Source: Thermohalobaculum sp050043005
Lineage (GTDB): Bacteria; Pseudomonadota; Alphaproteobacteria; Rhodobacterales; Rhodobacteraceae
Direction: 5' to 3'
Assembly (NCBI GenBank): GCA_050043005.1
Contig: JBHJIZ010000001.1
Span: 1-13,281, forward strand
DNA: 13,281 nt
Notes under the pieces: model-generated
Told to the model about the DNA's origin: nothing
Databases searched by the model: none
Seen by the model: the letters and a program-made list of their open reading frames with translations, nothing else
Translations under genes and position numbers: made by a program
Shown here: positions 6,844-13,281 of the stretch, one piece after another
Position numbering within the stretch: the first letter of the stretch is position 1
Layout: each line of letters starts with the position of its first letter

Positions 6844-7728
6844 ATGATGCCGGTCAACGTTCTCGAGCGGATCAGTTCCTTCACACCCCTCGGCATCCGT
6901 TTCTGGGACTCCACGCTGGACAAGGAAGTCACCGATGGGCTGATCGTCGGCGCGTGGCCCGAGGCACAAGTGCCGCCACGGCCAGTCTTTGCACGCCGCT
7001 CTGGGTCCGGTATCTACCACGTGTCCGGCCTGCCCGGGCTTCGCGATTTCGAGACTGCGGACGATCCCGCCACGGTCCCGACCCCGCCAAGGCGCTTCGT
7101 GGTCAGCGTCATGGATCGCGAGGAGCGCTTTCTGCCCGTTGCATTCGCAGTGGACCTGCCGCTGGCTTACCGAGGGCTGTTCCTCGGGCCGAATTCCGGG
7201 ATCGACCCGCCACTCCCCGGATTCGAACTGTATCCCGCGCCGAACCGACGACGCCCGACCTGGCTGGCAGCCGTGCGTGGCGAGCTGATCAGTGCCGCGA
7301 CAGGGGCACCTGCCCCCCATGCCGTCGTCGAAGTCACCGCGCCGGACGCCACGATCTGGTCCGGCATTGCGGATGCCGAGGGCCGTTTTGCCGTGTTCCT
7401 GCCATGGCCAGCGGTGCCCAGTGTCCCGCAGTCAACGCCGCCCGCCGCGCCAGCTATGACGGCAACGCTGGATGATCTGTTCTGGCAGATCGACTTACAG
7501 GTTCGCTGGGATCCGGCCGGCCTGCCCGCACTTCCGGGCCTGCTCCTACCCGATGTTGCCGAGATCATGTCGCAACCGGCGGCCGATGTATGGGCTGACC
7601 CGCAGGAGGATGGCGGCACACCTGCCCCGTCGCTCCCCATCACGCTTCAATTCGGTGTCGAGGCGGTCGCCCGCACCACCAACTCGCAATCGCGGCTTCG
7701 TATCGGGGCCGCACCACCGTCGCCATAG
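6844..7728 (+). CDS. eCIS-associated protein with a carboxypeptidase-regulatory-like beta domain
   Basis: A 294-residue protein without a function I can name. Residues about 1-135 have alternating strands and no signal peptide (FTPLGIRFWDSTLDKEVTDG..., RRFVVSVMDREERFLPVAF). Residues about 140-190 read WLAAVRGELISAATGAPAPHAVVEV...GIADAEGRFAVFLPWP, the pattern of a carboxypeptidase-regulatory-like (transthyretin-type) beta sandwich: RGxxxxxxTGxPxxxAxVxV, then ADxxGxFxxxLP. The rest is Pro/Ala-rich with a final strand-rich segment. It starts 3 bp after the DUF4255 stop and is followed by the sheath gene with a good AGGAG site, so it belongs to the structural operon. A role as an accessory or terminal-cap partner of the DUF4255 protein, or as a surface decoration, is inferred from position only. 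The second codon is also ATG (6847) and could be the start. Confidence 0.7.
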   Translation: MMPVNVLERISSFTPLGIRFWDSTLDKEVTDGLIVGAWPEAQVPPRPVFARRSGSGIYHVSGLPGLRDFETADDPATVPTPPRRFVVSVMDREERFLPVAFAVDLPLAYRGLFLGPNSGIDPPLPGFELYPAPNRRRPTWLAAVRGELISAATGAPAPHAVVEVTAPDATIWSGIADAEGRFAVFLPWPAVPSVPQSTPPAAPAMTATLDDLFWQIDLQVRWDPAGLPALPGLLLPDVAEIMSQPAADVWADPQEDGGTPAPSLPITLQFGVEAVARTTNSQSRLRIGAAPPSP

Positions 7729-7748
7729 GGACCACAGGAGAAGACGAC

Positions 7749-9635
7749 ATGCCCGAATATCTCGCGCCCGGCGTTTTCGTGGAGGAAGTCAGCTTTCGCC
7801 AGAAAACAATCGAGGGCGTCAGTACCAGCACCACAGGCTTCGTCGGACCGACCCGGTTTGGCCCGACCGAGGGCGAACCGCCCCTGCTGACCAGTTTCTC
7901 GGACTTCGAGCGCATCTATGGCGGGCTCGATCCCCTGACCTTCGACGGCGATGACAGCACCAATTTCCTCGCTCACGCGGTGCGATCCTACTTCGATGAA
8001 GGCGGCAAGCGGCTTTACGTATCGCGCATATACAATGCCGGAGAAGACGCTGAAGACGACGAAGGCACGTCGTTCTGGCCGCCCGAAGGCACAGCGCCGG
8101 ATCCGGGCTTTGCGTTCCGCGCCAGGCACCCCGGCGTCGCGGGCGATATTCGCCTGCAGATGATCTTCCGGCTCAGCGGCAATACGCTGGTGACAATCGA
8201 CGGCACGCCGCAACTGCGCGGGGTTCAGAACTTCGACACGGTTCTTGCGACACCCGCCGCACCTGCCGACTCGGATCCGGAAGTCTATTGGGTCGAGCGT
8301 TTCACGGACGAAGACCTCGGACGGGAATCGTTCCGCTTGCGTCAGGACGACGGCGGCGCTGCGGGTACGACGGTCGCACTGGACGAGGTGCTGAACGTCC
8401 ATGTGTTGACTGTCAATCTGTTGATCCTGCCGCCCGGCCGGTTCGCCGACGAGATCGGTCTGGAAGGCATTTCCTTCCACCATGCGCACCCGTCGTCGTT
8501 GGCGACGGTTCTGGCCGCAGAACCGGAACGCCGCTCGACCCTGTTGTTCACCCCGTTGGTGATGACCACGCCAGCGACGAACGGATCAGAGCTCGGCACC
8601 TCGATGCTCGGTCTCATGAACAACGATCCGATCACCGCAAATCAGGCAACCATCCTGTCGGTGCTGCAAGCCGTGGTTGATGGTGGCGATCTTCCCACTG
8701 ATGAGCAAGTGATGGCCACCGTGATGCTTGCCGGTGGCTCGGACGGCGAAGCACTGACAATCGCCCAGTACGATGGCGAAGCGGACGAGCCGAAGAGCGG
8801 CCTTGCCGTGCTCGAAGACCTCGAGGACATCTCGATCGTCGCGGCACCCGGATCTACTGCGGATACCGGTCTCGGACCTGCGGTCAGCCGGGCGCTGATC
8901 ATCCATGCAGAGCGGATGCGGTACCGGATCGCCGTATTGGATTCGGCACCCGGCCAACTTCCCGCCGAAATCCGCGCACAACGCGCCGAGATCGATTCAA
9001 CCCGCGCCGCGCTATACTACCCGTGGGTCAACATCGCCGATCCGCTGGCGCAAGGCCCCGGACAGGAACTCAGCTTGCCGCCATCGGGCTTTGTCACCGG
9101 GATCTACGCCCGAACCGACAATGACCGGGGCGTGCACAAGGCACCGGCGAACGAGGTCGTACGATCAGCACTCGGCTTCGAATTCCTGATCAACCGCCGC
9201 CAGCAGGAGGCGCTAAATCCCGAAGGCATCAACTGTCTGCGTTTCTTCGAGGGACGCGGCTTCCGGGTCTGGGGCGGGCGCACCGTCTCGTCGGACCCAG
9301 AATGGCGATACGTCAATGTGCGCCGATACTTCCTGTTCCTCGAGCAGTCGATCGACAAGGGCACGCAGTGGACTGTGTTCGAGCCGAACGGCCCGCGCCT
9401 CTGGGCCAATCTGCAACGCACCGTCGAGGACTTCCTCTACAACGAGTTCGTCTCGGGCCATCTGGCAGGACGCAGGCCGGAGGACGCCTATTTCGTGCGC
9501 TGCGACGAGACGACCATGACCCAGAACGACCGGGACAACGGGCGTCTGATCTGCCTGATCGGTGTCGCACCGCTGCGTCCGGCTGAATTTGTCATCTTCC
9601 GCATCGGTCAGAAGACCGTTGATGCGCGCAGCTGA
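7749..9635 (+). CDS. Contractile tail sheath protein 1 (canonical eCIS sheath)
   Basis: A 628-residue sheath subunit. It opens with MPEYLAPGVFVEEV, the typical sheath start whose N-terminal arm links neighbouring subunits. It continues through GFVGPTRFGPTEGEP, FxxFERIYGG and FDEGGKRLYVSRI. It carries the central PPSGFVTGIYARTDNDRGVHKAPANE block (about 444-468) and ends in the conserved C-terminal domain from about 505 (FRVWGGRTVSSDPEWRYVNVRRY; later EFVIFRIGQKT). Sheath polymers surround the tube and contract to drive it into a target; in eCIS and phage tails the C-terminal arm interlocks rings. An AGGAG box 8 nt upstream supports ATG 7749. The gene is directly followed by its likely tube partner. 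An acidic stretch (AGEDAEDDEGTS, about 97-108) lies in a probable surface loop. No defects seen. Confidence 0.95.
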   Translation: MPEYLAPGVFVEEVSFRQKTIEGVSTSTTGFVGPTRFGPTEGEPPLLTSFSDFERIYGGLDPLTFDGDDSTNFLAHAVRSYFDEGGKRLYVSRIYNAGEDAEDDEGTSFWPPEGTAPDPGFAFRARHPGVAGDIRLQMIFRLSGNTLVTIDGTPQLRGVQNFDTVLATPAAPADSDPEVYWVERFTDEDLGRESFRLRQDDGGAAGTTVALDEVLNVHVLTVNLLILPPGRFADEIGLEGISFHHAHPSSLATVLAAEPERRSTLLFTPLVMTTPATNGSELGTSMLGLMNNDPITANQATILSVLQAVVDGGDLPTDEQVMATVMLAGGSDGEALTIAQYDGEADEPKSGLAVLEDLEDISIVAAPGSTADTGLGPAVSRALIIHAERMRYRIAVLDSAPGQLPAEIRAQRAEIDSTRAALYYPWVNIADPLAQGPGQELSLPPSGFVTGIYARTDNDRGVHKAPANEVVRSALGFEFLINRRQQEALNPEGINCLRFFEGRGFRVWGGRTVSSDPEWRYVNVRRYFLFLEQSIDKGTQWTVFEPNGPRLWANLQRTVEDFLYNEFVSGHLAGRRPEDAYFVRCDETTMTQNDRDNGRLICLIGVAPLRPAEFVIFRIGQKTVDARS

Positions 9636-9648
9636 GGAGGGCTGAGCG

Positions 9649-10104
9649 ATGGCCATCGAACGTCCCGGCGTCCCGTACAACGCCTTCAACTTTCTCGTCT
9701 CGTTCGACGGTTCCGATGGAACCGCCGCCCAGGCGGGCTTCCAGGAGGTCACGGGCCTCGGCCTCGAGATCAACGTGGCCGAGTACCGGGCCGGCAACTC
9801 GAACGAGAACTCGCCGATCAAGATCACGGGGACCTACAAGACACCTGACATCACGCTGAAGCGTGGGCTTATGGGCTTTGTCGATCTCAACGAGTGGATC
9901 GGTCTCGTCCGTGACGGGTCACAGGAACAGCTTCGAACGGCGAAAATAGACCTGCTATCCGAGGATCGAGAGTCGACCGTCTTCACCTGGACGCTGCTCG
10001 GCGCGAGGCCGATCAAGTACACCGGCCCCTCACTGAACGGCAAAGGCACCGACGTTGCGGTCGAGGAACTGGTGCTGGCCGCGCACCGGATCGAAATGAG
10101 CTGA
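9649..10104 (+). CDS. Tube protein 1 (phage T4 gp19 / Afp1-Afp5-like)
   Basis: A 151-residue inner-tube subunit of the gp19 family. Family-typical features visible: YNAFNFLVSFDGSDG at the start, AGFQEVTGLGLEINVAEYRAGN (strand and tube-lining loop), the KITGTYKTPDITLKRGLMG block, LNEWIGLVRDGS, and the closing IKYTGPSLNGKGTDVAVEELVLAAHRIEM. Hexameric rings of such proteins stack into the hollow tube inside the sheath and may carry cargo. AGGAGG (9635-9640) overlaps the upstream stop and lies 8 nt before the ATG, giving strong translation expected of a major structural subunit. Full length and intact, unlike the second tube gene at 12945. Confidence 0.93.
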   Translation: MAIERPGVPYNAFNFLVSFDGSDGTAAQAGFQEVTGLGLEINVAEYRAGNSNENSPIKITGTYKTPDITLKRGLMGFVDLNEWIGLVRDGSQEQLRTAKIDLLSEDRESTVFTWTLLGARPIKYTGPSLNGKGTDVAVEELVLAAHRIEMS

Positions 10105-10120
10105 TCCGGAGCGCACAGCG

Positions 10121-12940
10121 ATGATCCGTCCAGAAGCACGTCTGCCGGGGGTCTACTTCGAGACCGAAACGCCCGATCTTTCGGACGAGCTTCCGCGTAT
10201 GGACATTGCCGGGTTCGTGGGCTTCGCAGGTTCGGGACCGTTGCATGTTCCAGTACCCGTGGACGATCTGAACCGGTTCCGCGACATCTTTGGGATGGCG
10301 CCGGTTCTGGCGTTCGATAGCGAGCGCAACACCGAACAGCGGGCGATGCTGGCCTCTGCTGTCGAGGCATTCTTTGCCAATGGCGGTCGTCGAGCCTGGA
10401 TCGTGCGGGTGGCAGACGAGGATCAGGCGGTCTCGCTGAACTTCGAGGTGCCTGGGGTGCGCACCGAAAGCGGATCCGCCACGGCTCGTGCACGGTCTCC
10501 CGGAAGTTGGGCCCGGCAGTTCGCGCTCGGCTCACGTCTGAGGCGCCAACGCTTGTTCCCGGCACCCGCAGGTGGCGACGTCAGCCTGAGCGACGACACA
10601 TTGTCGATCCCGCTGGCAACAACCCGCACGCCACTCGTCGCGGGGGATTTGCTAGAACTCGCGTTCGATGCGGACGACGTTTTGTTGCTGGCCTATATCG
10701 ACGAGGTCGTGGTCTCTGGCGCGATCGTGCTGATCCGCAGTAGCCGCCGGTTCTGGCTGGATGGCTCGGCCAGCCCAGCTAACGCGCCGCTGGGGGTTGA
10801 GAACGGCGATCTGCAAGCATTGGACGGTGCGGATCTGACCACGCAGGAGGACGCGCTGAGCGGCGCGCCGGCAATCCCGGACCGAGTGCATCGTCTGGCG
10901 ATGGATCTGGTCGCATGGCAGGGTGCCAGGGTTTCACACATCCTAGAGGATCTGGGATTTGCGCCAGATCACCCGCGTTTTTGGGGAGCGTTACCGACCG
11001 ACGACGTGCTGTTTGCGTCGGCGCGCGGCCGCCGCGCCCGGCAAAAGACACCGGCTGCGTTACGCGCCCTGACCGATGCGAACGCCCCGCGCTTTCCGAT
11101 GGCGGGTCCCGAAAATACCGACCTGACCTACCCGCTCGGCATCTCGCTCGAGATCCGGCGCGACGCGGCTATGCCAGCAAACGCCGCGATCGATTCGGAC
11201 GCGGAGATCAATGGACTGTCCACGTTCAGCGATGGTCTGTTTCTGGATCAGGAACTAACCGGTTCGCCCACGCAAGCACTGCTCGCGAATATGGAGGCGC
11301 GATATGCGTCAGGTTTCGATGCTTCTGGGTTACCCGGAACCGCCACCGTGCCACCGCTGCGCGGCATCTACGCGCTGGCACCGGTCAGCGAGGTTTCGAT
11401 GGTTGCGGTGCCGGACGCAGTTCACCGGCACTGGAGCTTCGGGATCCCCGATCTCGATCCGCCGCTCAGCGCACCGCGTCTTGCACCTCTTCCCGCAGAG
11501 ACTGGTCCTTTCGGGCGGCTTCATCTGGAGTGGACAGCGGTCCCTGGAGCGATGCGCTACCAGGTCGATTGGGCGAACGGCCGATCCTTCGATGGCGCCT
11601 CGCGGGTCGAGACCATCGAAACCACGGAAGCGATTCCGGTCGCTCGGGAGTGGCCCGTGCCGATCGCTGTTCGTGTGCGTGCAGCACGCGAGGGCGAGGT
11701 TGGCCCCTGGTCCAACACCCGCTTCAGCCTGATCCCAGACGAGGTATTCGGAGACTGCGCGCAGCCTGATCCAGATCGCACCAGCCTGATCATGGAGGTA
11801 GCCGCCGATCCACTGCGCCTGACCTGGCGCCATGAGAATCCCATCAACGGCCTCCCAGGCGACGAGTTTGAATTGGTCGTTGCCGATGCGCCAACCATGA
11901 AGGGCGCCGAGACGGTCGAGCTCCCGGACCCTACCACGACAGAGTTCGAACCAGACACCGCCTTCGAAGGCGTCCGCTACTACCGCGTGCGCGTGATCCG
12001 GGATGGCGCTCCTGGCCTGTGGTCGGAAACCGTGGCGATCCTGCCGGGATCGCGCCTGTCGCTGGTGCTCGAGCCCGAAGACACATTCGATCCGGGCACC
12101 GTCACGGCGATCCACCGTGGCCTGATCCGCTTTGCAGGTGCGCGCGGGGACGCCGTCGCGCTGCTGTCTCTTCCAAGGCACTTTCGCGAACAGGACGTGC
12201 GCAGCCATGCCGAGCGTCTGATCCCGCAACTCGACGCCGATGCCGAGGACAGCGCCGCAGCAGGCGATTTTCTGGTACCGGCGCTGAGGTTCGGCGAGGA
12301 TGCCGCGCTGAGCTTTGCCGCGCTCTACCATCCCTGGATCGCCGTGATCTCTGGCGAGACCGGCAGCTTTCTGCCGCCGGATGGCCCCGCTGCCGGATTG
12401 TTGGCCAAACGCACCATTGAGGAAGGCGCCTGGATCTCGATGGCAAACCAGCCGGTCTTCGACGCGGTCGCGTTGGATCCAGAGCTGCCGCGCGATGCGG
12501 CGGCTCGGTTGATCGCACAGCAAATCAATCCATGCCTGCGCGACCCGCGTGGCTTCCTGTTCCAGAACGGCGAGACCTTGTCGCTGACCGACGAGTTACG
12601 CCCGCTCAGCGTGCGGCGGTTGATGATCCTGCTCCGCCGACTTGCACGGACCGAGGGGGATACCTTCGTGTTCGAGCCGAACAGCCCCGCCTTCCGGGCC
12701 TTTGTCCAGAACCGCTTTGAAGGCCTGCTTTCCCGCATCCACCAGCGCGGCGGCTTTGCCGGGGACACGCCTGCTGAGAGCTTCAACGTCATCACCGATG
12801 AAAGCGCCAATCCCGCCAACGCGGTGGATCTGGGACGCCTGACCATCGAGTTGCGCGTCGCGCCGTCCCGGCCCTTCAAGTTCCTCAACGTCCGGCTGCT
12901 CCAGACCGGGCCGGAACAGATCAGCATCAGGGAGGGGTGA
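10121..12940 (+). CDS. Large second sheath protein with two inserted fibronectin-III-like domains
   Basis: A 939-residue sheath variant, about 310 residues longer than its neighbour. The N-terminus (RLPGVYFETETPDL, then DIAGFVGFAGSGPLHVPVPVDD) and the DHPRFWGALPTDDVLF and RGIYALAPVSEVSMVAVPDAV segments (ending at 434) are sheath-like. So is the C-terminal part from about 660 (ARGDAVALLSLP..., AALYHPWIAVISG..., FVFEPNSPAFRAFVQNRFEGLL at 849-870, final RPFKFLNVRLL). Between them residues about 450-642 hold two FnIII-like repeats: LHLEWTAVPGAMRYQVDW...IAVRVRAAREGEVGPWSN and LRLTWRHENPINGLPG...RYYRVRVIRDGAPGLWSE, both with the W...Y/F...V...GxWS signature. The insert replaces a short link in sheath 1. 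The conserved HKAPAN block of sheath 1 is degenerate here (ISMANQPV). GGAG lies 9 nt before the ATG. It could form a specialised ring or a decorated sheath segment; an engineering-grade function is not evident. Confidence 0.88.
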   Translation: MIRPEARLPGVYFETETPDLSDELPRMDIAGFVGFAGSGPLHVPVPVDDLNRFRDIFGMAPVLAFDSERNTEQRAMLASAVEAFFANGGRRAWIVRVADEDQAVSLNFEVPGVRTESGSATARARSPGSWARQFALGSRLRRQRLFPAPAGGDVSLSDDTLSIPLATTRTPLVAGDLLELAFDADDVLLLAYIDEVVVSGAIVLIRSSRRFWLDGSASPANAPLGVENGDLQALDGADLTTQEDALSGAPAIPDRVHRLAMDLVAWQGARVSHILEDLGFAPDHPRFWGALPTDDVLFASARGRRARQKTPAALRALTDANAPRFPMAGPENTDLTYPLGISLEIRRDAAMPANAAIDSDAEINGLSTFSDGLFLDQELTGSPTQALLANMEARYASGFDASGLPGTATVPPLRGIYALAPVSEVSMVAVPDAVHRHWSFGIPDLDPPLSAPRLAPLPAETGPFGRLHLEWTAVPGAMRYQVDWANGRSFDGASRVETIETTEAIPVAREWPVPIAVRVRAAREGEVGPWSNTRFSLIPDEVFGDCAQPDPDRTSLIMEVAADPLRLTWRHENPINGLPGDEFELVVADAPTMKGAETVELPDPTTTEFEPDTAFEGVRYYRVRVIRDGAPGLWSETVAILPGSRLSLVLEPEDTFDPGTVTAIHRGLIRFAGARGDAVALLSLPRHFREQDVRSHAERLIPQLDADAEDSAAAGDFLVPALRFGEDAALSFAALYHPWIAVISGETGSFLPPDGPAAGLLAKRTIEEGAWISMANQPVFDAVALDPELPRDAAARLIAQQINPCLRDPRGFLFQNGETLSLTDELRPLSVRRLMILLRRLARTEGDTFVFEPNSPAFRAFVQNRFEGLLSRIHQRGGFAGDTPAESFNVITDESANPANAVDLGRLTIELRVAPSRPFKFLNVRLLQTGPEQISIREG

Positions 12941-12944
12941 ACGG

Positions 12945-13281
12945 ATGCAACCACTCTCTGCCCTCAATTTCGCGGTCCGCCTGCTGCTCGATGGTGAACA
13001 GCGGCCGATCTGCGATGGCGCGTTCTCGGAGGTGACTGGGCTCGAGGCTTCGATCGACACTCAGACGATCCGCGAGGGCGGCAACAACACGCGGCAGATC
13101 CACCTGATGGGTCAGATCAGCTATGGCCAGGCGACTCTGAAGCGTGGGCTGACGAAGGGGCTAGATCTCTGGACGTGGTTCAACGCGGTCTAAGACCGCC
13201 GTGAGCTGCGGTCGTCGTGCGATATCGTGCTGCTGTCAGGAGACCTCGAAAGCGAGACGATCAAGTTCATCCTTACCTGCT
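12945..13281 (+). pseudogene. Tube protein 2 (gp19-like) interrupted by an in-frame TAA; 3' end outside window
   Basis: The frame from ATG 12945 (GGAGGGG 7 nt upstream, 4 bp after the sheath stop) gives 82 residues clearly of the gp19 tube family: LNFAVRLLLDGEQR, GAFSEVTGLEASIDTQTIREGGNN, QISYGQATLKRGLTKGLDLWTWF. It then stops at TAA 13191-13193. The same frame goes on without another stop to the window edge as DRRELRSSCDIVLLSG, DLESETIKFIL, which lines up with tube 1 after its EWIGLVRDG (QEQLRTAKIDLLSEDRES...). So the stop interrupts an otherwise intact fold of about 150 residues. Taken as written, the product is a truncated half-domain unlikely to assemble. A single substitution (for example CAA to TAA) or a sequence error would explain it; the regulator gene ends in a normal TAA, so codon reassignment is unlikely. 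Confidence 0.75.

Noticed and set aside
11330..12523. 397-codon open frame on the minus strand opposite the second sheath
   Set aside because: Shadow frame across the sheath and its FnIII-like insert; no ribosome site or recognisable domain.
6226..13193. Interpretation as a tailed prophage
   Set aside because: A DUF4255 gene, two sheath-tube pairs and a dedicated sigma-54 switch fit an injection system; no capsid, terminase, lysis or integrase gene is visible. Cannot be fully excluded without the downstream sequence.
13191..13193. Stop-codon reassignment of TAA
   Set aside because: The regulator gene ends in TAA at 5948-5950 at the expected place, and other genes use standard stops.
1..13281. 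tRNA, rRNA, CRISPR array, insertion sequence or attachment-site repeats
   Set aside because: None seen by eye on either strand; no transposase or integrase motif in any frame. Short tRNA-like folds cannot be excluded without a folding tool.

Overview
The window is high-GC DNA in which nearly every base is coding. Its gene types (a 585-residue dihydroxy-acid dehydratase, a lipoprotein, an exonuclease III, a CPBP protease) and codon use suggest an alphaproteobacterium, possibly a Rhodobacterales/Roseobacter-type chromosome. That placement is an inference from style, not from a marker gene.

Left third (1-4298): ordinary chromosome. It holds the 3' end of exonuclease III (+), then convergent to it a two-gene minus-strand unit of ilvD followed by a lipoprotein gene (19 bp apart). 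A CPBP-family membrane protease (+) diverges from ilvD. A roughly 270-bp less compact gap follows.

Right two thirds (4568-13281, running off the edge): a regulated operon for a contractile injection system of the extracellular (eCIS; Afp/PVC/MAC-like) type. It opens with a sigma-54 activator (AAA+ domain, Fis-type HTH, degenerate receiver-like N-terminus). A 275-bp control region follows, with three alternating copies of CCGGGTCG and a full-consensus -24/-12 sigma-54 promoter (TGGCACG-N4-TTGCA). Then come five tightly packed genes: a DUF4255/Pvc16-like tube-terminator protein, a protein with a carboxypeptidase-regulatory-like beta domain, a canonical sheath, a gp19-like tube protein, a 939-residue second sheath carrying two inserted fibronectin-type-III-like domains, and a second gp19-like tube protein. 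No capsid, terminase, lysis or integrase gene is visible, which favours an eCIS over a prophage within what can be seen. Baseplate, spike, ATPase and cargo genes would be expected beyond 13281.

Most notable points: (1) the regulator, putative upstream activator sites and a consensus sigma-54 promoter form a self-contained switch for the injection system; (2) the second sheath has a two-domain FnIII-like insert of about 190 residues, possibly a surface decoration; (3) the second tube gene has an in-frame TAA, after which the same frame continues with clear homology to the rest of the tube fold. This is a nonsense mutation, a sequence error, or less likely a readthrough site.
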